A DNA stretch of 64,000 nt. It comes from Marchantia polymorpha subsp. ruderalis. Lineage: Eukaryota > Streptophyta > Marchantiopsida > Marchantiales > Marchantiaceae. Where the stretch lies: NCBI GenBank assembly GCA_037833965.1, contig AP031356.1, positions 7,586,501 to 7,650,500 of the forward strand. The letters are read 5' to 3'. Made by a program: the position numbers and the translations under genes. Below, piece after piece: positions 32,963 through 42,256 of the stretch (its first letter is position 1; each line of letters begins with the position of its first letter). The notes under the pieces are model-generated. The model ran no database searches. It was not told where the DNA came from and worked only from the letters and a program-made list of their open reading frames with translations.

Positions 32963-34317
32963 TGTGGTAACACGCTTTTTGTTTTTTTTGCAGAATTTAA
33001 ACAATTTTAGAAAACTAGTACCAAAGCAGTGTTTGTAGCTAGAGAAGGGTACGCTAAATAGAGTGGATTGATGAGATCGTCACGAGGGCACAAAGAATCA
33101 CGTAGTCGGATGTACCAACGCCAACGTCTTCGGCGCCTTCGGCAAAAGCTTCTTTTTGAGGTGTCTCTACTCACGCGCCTTTAGCGTATAAGGAAGCTAC
33201 GCTTCCGGCGCAGACACCCCAGGAGGAGGTTTTGCTAAAGACGTCAGGAGAAGGGCCCGGACCTCTAAAGGCATCCGACCATGAGTGCGCCTTCGGCGAA
33301 GCGCCGCTAGCGCGGAAAGGGAAAACCTTCATAACAATCGGGATACACGGTAGATCCAGTTGGTTGAAGTTGCATTAGAAAGAGCTCGGGAGGCTCGTTC
33401 TAACGAGTCCAAGAGCGCCGGAGATGGATCAGGAATGGAGAAGTTATGAGCGTCGGAAAACTCGTAGCCGGACATGCGCCGTTCGCGCTAGGGTTCACAG
33501 CCGGAAAGGATTCCCGTACGCCCTCGGCGATGCGCCTTCGGCGGAATCACGCGCTCACAGGAGGAAACCAACTCAGAGTCGGAAGCGCCCTTGGCGGCTG
33601 TTCATGGAAGGAAAGCGCCGGTCGGATGTACGCCTCCGACGTGGCGCTGACGGCCGGACGCGCTGGCATGAGTTGCGCTGACGGCTATGCGCTGGCAGCA
33701 ACGGACGAGGCATAAAGGACAAAATAGGCGGTACGACTGCGCGCCGGCGTAATTCGCTCCGGCTGGATGTGCGCCTCCAGCAAGGCGCCGACGGATAATG
33801 AACGCACCAGCGGCGACACGCCTCCGGAGAAGGGCGGGTTAGGAAAAGACAACAGGGCCGACGTATACCCTGCAGCGGACTCGAGTCCGGAAGGTGGCGG
33901 CGGCGGGAGAATTCAACGTTTAAGCATGCGAATGCGCGCAATGCGGGGACGTGAATTCGCGCATGCAAAGGGCGAACCGTTAAGCCGTATAGCCGGCTGC
34001 GTACGTTGCAACCAGTAAGAACGTTGGACGTTCTTGAAATCGGAGAAGAAAAGACTGCGCTCCAGTCTCATTCTCTCATTCTTGACTTTGCGATTTCCAG
34101 TTCCAAGATTACGCGCAAGGGCGGAGCGACCTGCAGTGAGAGTAGAGAGTGCGGAGACGAGTTGCACAAGGATCTTGGCGGACCTTGAAAGAATTGGGAG
34201 TAGCGATCTTGAACGAGCGCAGAGAGAGTGAGCAGTCCGTGCTTGAGTGGCAGACACGCAGTGGCGATTGTGAGAGAGTGAGCGACAGGGAGAACGTTTG
34301 TGTGTGCAGGCAACGCA
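32963..34317 (+). repeat. E2 5' leader
   Basis: It starts with a T-rich run (CTTTTTGTTTTTTTTGCAG), then GC-rich sequence with CTTCGGC and GCGCC repeats, the hairpin-module copy, and a purine-rich stretch (GAGAGAGTGAGCAGT...) leading to the ORF. Long overlapping frames on both strands (for example at 33573-33968) are shared by E5 and E6 but look like GC-rich by-products. Confidence 0.7.
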
Positions 34318-36873
34318 ATGTCGAAGGTTCCCCAACTGCGAGTGTCTCCACTCAGGGTGCCGCAGATCGGTCTACGCGCATTTCAAGATGTGCTGACGAG
34401 GCTGAAGCTCGATTTTCTCCTCTGGGGGTGGAATTGGACGTGTCCGGAGATGGTGCGCGAGTATCTGCAAGAGAGACACAAGCCTTCTCGCGGATTTCGC
34501 CCACACCCAGAGAGATGGGAAATTTGCAATTGGGCGCAGGTGTTGGGTAGGTGTGCCGGCGAGGAAGGGGATCTCCTCTTCGAGGCCGACAGCGTGAAAG
34601 TGTCCCAGGAGGAAGAAGTCTCTTACAATGAGCTCTTCAAGGTGGCTAGACATCCCAAGAACGGTTTCCGGACTCGGGATTACAAGGATCGATTGCGGAG
34701 AAATGTCGCGACAGCATTGCTGCAGATATTGCAGCCGACCAAGACCGCTTACATGCATGGTTGGCAGGTAGAGTTCGTGGAGCTAGTGTTGTCAGGAGCT
34801 CCGGTGCATTGGGCACGGCTCCTGTGGAAGGTGACGCGCCAACATGCGCAAGAGGAGAGGGGAGGAACGCTCAATCATCTATCGCCTTACTTAATCGTGT
34901 TTTACCGGGCGATGGGATGTTTGACGAATGCTGAGAAAACTCGGTTTCCGCAGCTAAGCCGGTCTTATCCAGGTAGATATTCGAGGGAGGCCGAAGTAGA
35001 CACGGATCCGGACGAGGAACCTGCCAGTACGCCTCCGGCTCCGGCTCCAGCCAGAGCAGCAGAAGAACGTCGAAGTGAGCGCATTCCGCGCAAGCGGAAG
35101 TGGGATGAGAGACCTGAGGACAGGCAGCCGGAAGTACCAGCTGCGCCGACTCGTGGTCGGCCCACCCCCGAGCCTCATAGTCGACCAAAACAGAGGGCAC
35201 GCAGAATGCCAACTGTTACTGAGGAGACCAGGCGAACTCTGACCCGGCGGAATCTCACACAGGAAGAGATAATTGCTCAGGTCCTAGGGAAGACGGCAGA
35301 AACCTCTGCACAGAAGGCACCACGGCCTTCGGGAGGAGATGGACGGACTGACGACCGGCCGACTGCGAGTCGGATGACTGAAGGTCGACAAGCGGAAGGA
35401 AGGCCAACTGAACGGCGCGTTGAACCGGACAGCAGGCCGGAAGCGGAAGAGAGTTTGGCTGACGAGCCAACAATCCTCAGAGGGTCGTCTTCGGCGGAAG
35501 GCACTTCTGAAAGAACGCCACCAGCAAACAGGCCAAGTGGAGTCAAGACGCGCAGGGTGTATCCGACTCCCAGTCGGACAACTGCTGGTCGGCCGACTGC
35601 GAGTCGGACAACAGAGAGTCAGCCGGATTCGCCGACTGCGAGACGTATGGGGCCAACGACCAGTGTGCGGACGCCTTCGGCGGACGCACCTTCAGCAAGG
35701 ACACCTTCCGCGCAGATTGCGCCGGAAGGACAGGCAGCAGAAGCGGGCGGTGCAAGAGTGACAAAAGTCACTGCGGCGTCGACCCCTTCACAAACCGAAG
35801 ATCGAGCCGGAACAGGGGCTCAAGCAGTGGGATCTCCCACTGCCCTGGATATTTTAGCAGGCAGTGGAGCAGCAATCGCAGCAGAAGCTGCTGCGCGCCA
35901 CAGTTCCAGGGAGTCGCCAAGGGATTCGGTGGCGACTGAAATCCTCGAGACTGAGGATGAGACGAGCTCGGAAGAGCAAGAAGAGGATTCGGTGCAGAAA
36001 ACGCCAACAGGGGTGCTGTGCGAACAGATAGTTCCACTCCTGCGATATCTGGATCGCAAGACATCCAAATACGCAAGTGCCTTAAAACCGCAGTCTTATG
36101 TGGAGACAATCAGGCGAAGGACGAGGAGCAAGGTGGCAAGGTGGGCCTCTAGATGCGGAGTATATGTGGATAGGAACACCGCTCTCCGACAACACCTGGC
36201 GGTCACCCAGAAGCTGTACCAAGCCTTGCAGCAGCAGAAGGAGGATGCGGCGACGAAGAGTCAGGCGGAGGCCGAACTAATACGGGCAAAGATCGAGTCG
36301 GAACTGCAGGAGGAGCGGAGACAGAACAAAGTCCTAGCAGCCGAGCTTGCGCGCCAGACGCGCGCCTTAGAGGAAAGTCAACGAGCCCGCAAGGAGGATG
36401 AGGAGTTGTTGTGCAACTTGCAAACCGAGTGCTCGGATTTGAGGGCACAACGTGCGGATTTAGAAATGCAGCTGGCAGAGGTGGAGAGCAGCTGCAGGGC
36501 ACGAGAAGAGTTGGCGGCACGGGTGACTCGTTGTCTAAACGGATACACCCATTGGGAGGTGGCAGCTCAAGAGAGGGTTACACTCCGGGAGTTCGAGCTT
36601 CGGGCGGCGGCATTGACGGAAGGTGACAGTCGGAGTCGGCGGCGAGTGGCAAGAAAATTAGAAACTTTCTTGTCGGGTGCGCGCGACACTATGGCGCACT
36701 TGCAGTCGGAAGTCACTGCAGCGCTCCGACGCCTGGGGTTACGCAGCCGGTCGGAAGACTGGCAAGGTAGAGACAGTAAGCGGAGCAGTCCGGCGCGCAG
36801 GAGGCGCAGCACCGGATCTGCTGAGTGCAGTAGAGTAGTTTGGTTTCGCGCAGATGCTGCGAGTGGTAGATAG
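34318..36873 (+). CDS. E-family element protein, intact, 851 aa, function unknown
   Basis: The ATG at 34318 (MSKVPQL) is supported by the same start in E3, E5 and E6 and in the diverged E1. Residues about 1-225 form a compact domain: FLLWGWNW, ICNWAQVLGRCAG, LLFEADSVKV, FRTRDYKDRLRRN, FVELVLSGAPVHWARLLWKV and LNHLSPYLIVFYRAMGCL. This pattern recalls the 'putative plant transposon protein' domain (Pfam PF20167), an inference needing an HMM search. Residues about 226-540 are Pro/Thr/Arg/Ser-rich, with repeated SRTT, RPTASR and TPSA words. Residues about 600-750 are a long coiled coil with a Gln/Glu/Arg heptad pattern; a basic, Ser/Arg-rich end follows. There are no transmembrane segments and no catalytic motif. 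It could be a Gag-like or accessory structural protein. It lies upstream of the element's own TATA box. Confidence 0.85.
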   Translation: MSKVPQLRVSPLRVPQIGLRAFQDVLTRLKLDFLLWGWNWTCPEMVREYLQERHKPSRGFRPHPERWEICNWAQVLGRCAGEEGDLLFEADSVKVSQEEEVSYNELFKVARHPKNGFRTRDYKDRLRRNVATALLQILQPTKTAYMHGWQVEFVELVLSGAPVHWARLLWKVTRQHAQEERGGTLNHLSPYLIVFYRAMGCLTNAEKTRFPQLSRSYPGRYSREAEVDTDPDEEPASTPPAPAPARAAEERRSERIPRKRKWDERPEDRQPEVPAAPTRGRPTPEPHSRPKQRARRMPTVTEETRRTLTRRNLTQEEIIAQVLGKTAETSAQKAPRPSGGDGRTDDRPTASRMTEGRQAEGRPTERRVEPDSRPEAEESLADEPTILRGSSSAEGTSERTPPANRPSGVKTRRVYPTPSRTTAGRPTASRTTESQPDSPTARRMGPTTSVRTPSADAPSARTPSAQIAPEGQAAEAGGARVTKVTAASTPSQTEDRAGTGAQAVGSPTALDILAGSGAAIAAEAAARHSSRESPRDSVATEILETEDETSSEEQEEDSVQKTPTGVLCEQIVPLLRYLDRKTSKYASALKPQSYVETIRRRTRSKVARWASRCGVYVDRNTALRQHLAVTQKLYQALQQQKEDAATKSQAEAELIRAKIESELQEERRQNKVLAAELARQTRALEESQRARKEDEELLCNLQTECSDLRAQRADLEMQLAEVESSCRAREELAARVTRCLNGYTHWEVAAQERVTLREFELRAAALTEGDSRSRRRVARKLETFLSGARDTMAHLQSEVTAALRRLGLRSRSEDWQGRDSKRSSPARRRRSTGSAECSRVVWFRADAASGR

Positions 36874-36906
36874 GATAGCGTAGTGCTAGTTAGGATCTTT
36901 TGAGAG

Positions 36907-36935
36907 TATAAAGTAGATCAAGGCGTTTTGCCTTG
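36907..36935 (+). promoter_or_regulatory. E2 TATA box and start-proximal hairpin
   Basis: TATAAAG at 36907-36913, then CAAGGC-GTTTT-GCCTTG at 36919-36935 (6-bp stem). It is conserved at the same place in E5 (59018) and E6 (52791), and in modified form in E1 and E4. It sits after the ORF, as expected for the promoter of an LTR whose U3 holds the ORF. Confidence 0.6.
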
Positions 36936-37831
36936 GGACTCTTCCAGTTTCGGAAGTACAGATCAGGAACTCACTTTCTTGGCGTGTTTGTGCATTTTGG
37001 TCCTGGCACCACGTAGAGAAGCTGCAGCATAGCGAAGTTACCGTATGTTGTAGTTGAAGGCCTTCGGCTGAATGTTCAGAGCTAGTACCCGGTTAGAGAC
37101 TTGAGTAGTGCGGATCTGCACCTGCGGGTGATTTCTGATACTCAGAGCCGGCTGCGAGTTAGATACTTGAACAGTTCCCCCTTACTCCTTCGAGTGACAT
37201 ATCCTGATTGTACTCCTACGGGAAGTTTCCCCTGAATGCCAATGTGAAGTTTCATCACTTCGTGTAAACCTTGGTTTGTAATTCAGGTTGTGTGTGTGTT
37301 ACTGGATCGTGTTTTCAGTAAGTTCTCAGTCGGGTCTGCACTCCCTGCGTTTTGTGTGATAGTCGAGGGTGACGTCCACGGCGTATGTAGAGGCTTCGTT
37401 CCGAAGTGAGAAGTCCAGTCCGGGTACCCCCGCTAGTTCCTGGCGGAAGGGCAGTAAAAGCCGGAGTGGGAGGCACTTCCTGCAGAACCTCTGAGTGAAC
37501 TTACGAGACACTTTCCTCCTGAAATCCGAAGCGGAGGTCCTGACCGACCTCCGAGTTGTGCTTTTTGCCAGTTTCAGGTGTGTGTGTGTGTGTGTTGAGT
37601 GACCAAGCTGTACCGTGCATCCTCCGAGCATCCTCCGAGTTGAGTTCCTCCTCCGAGTCGAGCCTCCGAGTCGAGCACTGCAGTATTTCTGGGAGTGACA
37701 GTCGCCTAGAATTCAAACTCTACCAAAAGTCTGTTAAATGTGACACTTTTACTCTGTGTGTTGCCTCTGTCCCTGTGGGTTCGATCTTTTTACCACCATA
37801 CTGCAGTTTTAGCCTTTGGTGGGTTATTACA
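36936..37831 (+). repeat. E2 3' tail
   Basis: Non-coding. It contains a (GT)n run at about 37578-37595, a CTCCGAG-rich repeat at about 37620-37676, the block CCCTGTGGGTTCGATC near 37771-37786, and the terminus GTGGGTTATTACA. It is closely matched in E3, E5 and E6. Confidence 0.75.
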
Positions 37832-38165
37832 TCTGTGATGTGGAAGACCTTAGGAGGAGCCTTGTCAAAGGTCAAGTCCAGTTTCCAGCACGTGAATAAT
37901 CAACATCGAGATATCCACTAGTGGGTTAATGTTAAGATATTGGAGGACTAGAATAGGTCCAAATTCCAATCTCTTGGTCAATCCAGAGTATCTTACATGC
38001 AGCTGCAGGAGAGTTCGCGAAACACATGGGACGTGCATGTCCGCCATCGTGAAATGATCGCTTGAGTTCTGCTGGATCTCTGAGGATATTTCACCAGAAA
38101 CCATGTTTACCAAATTGCCGAAATCTTCGGTATTCTTCTGCATACGATTCGAAGTCGACGGTAAA
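37832..38165 (-). repeat. PR-1 upstream block, copy B, continued beyond E2
   Basis: It is the reverse complement of about 40600-40935 (upstream of PR-1 copy C) and similar to 63660-63910. It shows that E2 split the copy-B upstream region. Confidence 0.85.
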
Positions 38166-40599
38166 TACAACATATTCGAATAATGCAGCTAAAGTTTTTC
38201 ACCGTTCTTGCCATGCCGTTGCCCAACATATCTGTCGTGACCTTGTTGAGTACGGGATCGAAATATTTACTCGAGACATTGCCACGACATGCTTCTGCTT
38301 GGTCACAAACTCTCAGATCGATCTTCCGGGGACTTGATTGCAACAACCACAAGTTAATGAAACTCCTTCTGAACAGATAATCGTTCCAAATCTGATGTTC
38401 TATATTTCTTTCTGTCGCGATGACTCGAATGGTCACCTCTGCAAACGCACACACAGATCTGTCAACGCGCATTATAATATCTGAAATCTTTTTATTCGAT
38501 TTGAAACTCGACATCACGGATTTGGAGCTTACAACCTCCTGAATCTCCGTGCATAAGCTTTTTCTATGGCACTCAAATTTTGATCCATTCCTCTCTAATG
38601 AGTTGAGTCATTCTTTACTTCAGATGACTGCAACCTAAAAAGACCATATGGACCTCGATGCTTCTAACTGGCTGTTCATCCTCAACGTGATTTAGAGAAT
38701 TGAATTTTTTTCCCAAGACTGGTTCTGGACCGGCCAGTCGGCAGTCGTGAGGATTGGAAGCCAGCTATTTTAACAGTCCTGTAACCTAATTGGTTCACAT
38801 CCCAGGTTTTCATACAAATTTGTGGAAATAGGAACCAAAGCTTGCAGTTTTCTCATTCAATGCTATGGAACCACAAGTGATCTTCGGACTTTTGATTCGG
38901 AGGAGTTGATTCTTAGTATACTTCTAACATCACAATTCACTATCTTCCTCATGGGATTTATCAAAATTGCCCAAAAACACTAAACTAGCACCAATCAGTT
39001 TGATGTGATTTAAAAACCTTTAAGTTCAAAGTTTCTCTGTATGGTTTGTTTGTATGTAACCTCATACAAGGTACGTATACATAAGAAATTATGAAACTTA
39101 CCGTGTCTATATTATGTAAATGAGATTATGGTCATTCACAAGTAATAATGACTTGAAGTTGGTAGATAGCTTTCAGATTCTTTAAGAAGTTTTTCAAACC
39201 CATGTTTGTACTATGTTGAATTAGAGAGCGAAAGTATATCCTTACATTCTGTAAACAATCACGTAAGAACTTGTCTAGTGAATGCATTAGCTTTGATCCG
39301 AAATTCGAGCAATCTCACTTTGGACTTTTAGGCAATAAAGCATTGTACCCCTCATTTACTCTAGTCTCAATACTACCGAGGTAAAACAGTTCATTTTTAC
39401 TTTCCATAAAATCTCCACCTTTTCCGCAAATAAGAACAGAGTAGGTTTAAAGTTTTTTTTTCTGTCGGAGTTACATCAAGTTCAGTTTGAATTTCATAAA
39501 AAATCTGCCCCTTCAAGGAAGTAAACTAGACAAGATGTTATGTTCTCTAAAAAAAGACACAATATTTATTGACTAGCAACATAAATTATGTTTTTCAGTG
39601 GAGTGTCATGATGAATGTCAGATGAATGATCTTTAATCTGATAGAATTTCCATTATATTATAACAAGATTTTTTTACAAAAAAGAATCCGCTACCCAATC
39701 TTAAAAGTCAGATTGCAATCATTAGAGTAGGTTACACTAATCATCTTGACTAATGCTGTACAAGATTCGATTGTGCATCCGCGAATTTTTTTCAAAGGGA
39801 AAATTTTCAATTTATGAGTATGTTGCATCTCGGTGTTCTACATGATTGATTCTATGAATACTACGTACATAACTTCGATCATCGAATGCATCCATGGATA
39901 ACATCTATGGAATAAATGAGTTCCAAATATATCTTGAAGAAATATAATTGAAGAAGAAAAATGAGTCTCATTACAGGTCCAAAAAGTGTTATTAAGCTAT
40001 CTAAAACATGTGCATCCAGAAACAGCATGCTTAAAATTCACTTTCAAAACATATGATTTGGACAATTATGAAGAAGCATGCAATGCCCAATGATATTGCT
40101 TCATAAACCCTTGGTTTTAAAATATAGAAATGATACATGGATATATGAAAGTGGTGCATTATTAAAATCTAACAATCATATTTCTATAAAGCTTAGATAT
40201 AACTCTAAAACTCGCTCCATGCCTGTGGATGGATATATCGACCAGGTCATAAATGGTTCGTCCTCTACCTACTCTCTGTATGGAATGATAGAAAACAAGA
40301 TAGAGCTGATTAACCGACCTAATGTCATGATTGGACTTTTTCAGTACAAGAAGCCAACGAGCATATAGCACATGACTAAGTTACAATGGAAGTTACCCTG
40401 ATGCTGCTTCCTTGAAACAATCAAAGATATTGAATACTTGAAGTGCAACTCCAAGTGGCCTAAAACTAGATGTGGATATGCCTATCCACTAAGAATAAAA
40501 TTAAATATTTTGATATCATTACCCTTTGTGCTGATATTCAAGTATTTAACATTAAGAAATAATCATACTTGGATATAAGAAATATAGGTATTGAATACT
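38166..40599. other. Spacer between inverted PR-1 arms; no confident gene
   Basis: It is AT-rich. A 136-codon minus frame (38107-38517) at its left edge has ordinary composition but no recognisable domain and could be a gene relic. 38600-39310 is repeated in reverse at 45730-46343 and 63511-63660. Nothing else is supported. Confidence 0.5.
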
Positions 40600-41419
40600 G
40601 TAGGATACAGCCGCAATACAGAGGATTTGGGCAATTTGATAAACACAGTTTCTGATATAAAGTCCTCTGAGATCTAGCACAAATCAAACCTCAAGCGATC
40701 ATTTCACGATTGCGGACACGAACGTCCCATATGTTTGGCAAACTCTCCTGCAGCTGCATATAAGATATTCTGGATTGACCAAGAGATTGGGAATTGACTT
40801 ATTCTAGTCCTCCAATATCTTACCATTAGCCCACTAGTGGATATCTCGATGTTGTTTATTTCATGTTTTATTCATGTGCTGGACACTGGACTTGACTTTT
40901 GACAAGGATCCTCCCAGGGTCTTCCAGATCACAGACTATCAAGTTCCTCGAATGTCGTCCGATGAGCGGCGTCCACACTGCATTTGTTTGTGAGTGAGAT
41001 GTATAGTAGAGCCCAGATGACAAGCCTAATCGCAAATGTAGAGAAGATTCCGGGATGAATTAAGAATGCTCGCCAATGATTTCTTTCATTAAAAAAGGCT
41101 TCGAGAAATGCTCATGTGGGTCCCGATCCTACCTTTTATATATCCCAATTTCAATAGTTCACACTGATCTCTCACGCAAGTTCAGAACTTTCGGTGGTAT
41201 AAAAGTATCAGGAGTGATCGTTCAAAGCATATCTGCGATCTTATCGCTGGGATTGAGGGTGAAGAGTACTTCCTCGTATCTTGGATCGCCATCCTTATAG
41301 CAGGACTATCTCGAAAGCTAAAGATCATCTTAGATATCAGACCGAGTGGACTCTGCTCTCGATTTCTCCTCTACAAAAAATAACATCTTCCACGAAGTTT
41401 CTGGATCCTCAGTTTTACG
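40600..41419 (+). promoter_or_regulatory. Upstream region of PR-1 copy C with TATA box
   Basis: TATAAAAG at 41198-41205 lies about 215 bp before the ATG. Next to it, 41174-41192 is the CGCAAGTTC/GAACTT palindrome with one mismatch. The region is homologous to 32476-32962 plus 37837-38165 (reverse), to 45170-45725 (reverse) and in part to 63660-64000. Confidence 0.65.
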
Positions 41420-42256
41420 ATGGGTTTCGGCTTGAGGCCACGATTTCTGATTCATATTCTTGTAATCTCAGTTATAGCGTCTAGCATCATCAATGTCGCC
41501 CAGGGACAATCCACAGCAGACGAGTACCTCACTCCGCACAATGATGCCCGAGCTGGGCTGAATCAAGGCATACCGAGCCTGACTTGGGACACCACGCTGG
41601 AATCGTATGCTACTGACTGGGCCGCCACCAGAGCAGCTGCTGGTGACGACTGCGCTCTCATACACTCGGGAGGACCTTACGGGGAGAACATCTACTGGTC
41701 CAGTGGACCGAGCACCCCAGCGGATGCAGTGCAGGCCTGGGTCAGCGAGGAGGCCTATTACGACTACGCAACAGATTCGTGCTCGGCCCCAGAGGGCGAG
41801 TCTTGCGGTCATTACACGCAGGTCCCATGCAAATTCTTCTCGTGATTTTCTTGCTTGGTGTGCGCGAACTTGTGTTTCCATGGCTTTCCGCCGTAGTTTG
41901 TTTTTCAGAGATTTCTAGATCTTGCGAACTAACCACGAAGCCCAGGACCTGTATCAGCATAAAGCAGTTCCCACATATGTAAACAAGATGATGGGCTTCA
42001 TGCATTCTCTGGAAAATTATGAATGGGACGAGAAACTGGAAGTCAATTTTTGTGTAGCTGTGTTTTCCACAGTCGGGCATGCAGTCGATGTGATGAGCCT
42101 CGCGGGTTTTGACACGGGTCGCACTCTTTGCAACAGGTCGTGTGGAGGGACACAGCGGCGCTGGGATGCGGGTCGGCCACTTGTCCCTCTGGTGCCTTGT
42201 TCGTCGTTTGCAGCTACGATCCCCCGGGAAACGTTGTCGGTCAGCTTCCTTACTAG
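41420..42256 (+). CDS. PR-1/CAP-domain secreted protein, copy C (two exons, 173 aa)
   Basis: Exon 1 is 41420-41821 (134 codons). The intron is 41822-42136 (315 bp, CAG|GT ... CAG|GT, phase 0) and exon 2 is 42137-42256 ending TAG. Residues 1-29 are a signal peptide. All CAP signatures are present: H40 in PHNDARAG, E89 in GPYGENIYW, H131 in CGHYTQ-VVW (restored across the intron) and CSYDPPGN, plus six Cys for the three usual disulfides. The length is typical for plant PR-1. It acts in the apoplast as a defence-associated, sterol-binding protein. The uninterrupted exon 1 frame reads seven codons into the intron and stops, so the intron must be removed. This is the best functional PR-1 copy in the window. 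Confidence 0.92.

Larger units (their letters stand above)
32963..37831 (+). mobile_element. E2: intact 4869-bp TG...CA element
   Basis: It starts TGTGGTAACACGC and ends GTGGGTTATTACA, with 5-bp TSDs. The terminal 13-base stretches are imperfect inverted repeats, clearest with the E4/E6 start TGTGGTAACCCAC. Internally it has a GC-rich leader with one hairpin-module copy (33329-33460), an intact ORF (34318-36873), a TATA box at 36907 and a roughly 920-bp tail with a GT microsatellite. It has no gag, protease, RT or integrase, and no recognisable transposase. It has exactly the length of E6 and about 1% protein-level difference from it. Termini and TSD size fit retroviral-type integration, so it is probably a solo LTR or LTR-like unit that carries a gene. 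It is inserted in the 5' flank of PR-1 copy B. Confidence 0.93.

Noticed and set aside
33573..33968. 131-codon minus frame recurring in E2, E6, E5 and (reverse) E3
   Set aside because: The recurrence comes from copying of the element leader. The frame is Arg/Pro/Ser-rich as expected from GC-rich repeats, and its changes between copies show no coding bias.
34372..36812. Long antisense and alternative frames over the E2 ORF (and the same in E3, E5, E6)
   Set aside because: They are shadows of a GC-rich, repetitive coding frame. Only the 851-codon frame is conserved with the same start and stop in all copies.
37771..37790. Pol III B-box (GGTTCGATC) suggesting a tRNA-derived SINE
   Set aside because: No A-box at a suitable distance, and the element has TG...CA ends and 5-bp TSDs. 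The motif fits better with the terminal region of an LTR.
38107..38517. 136-codon minus frame upstream of the PR-1 block as a gene
   Set aside because: No recognisable domain, and its right part is broken in the homologous block near 40600. Kept only as a possible relic.
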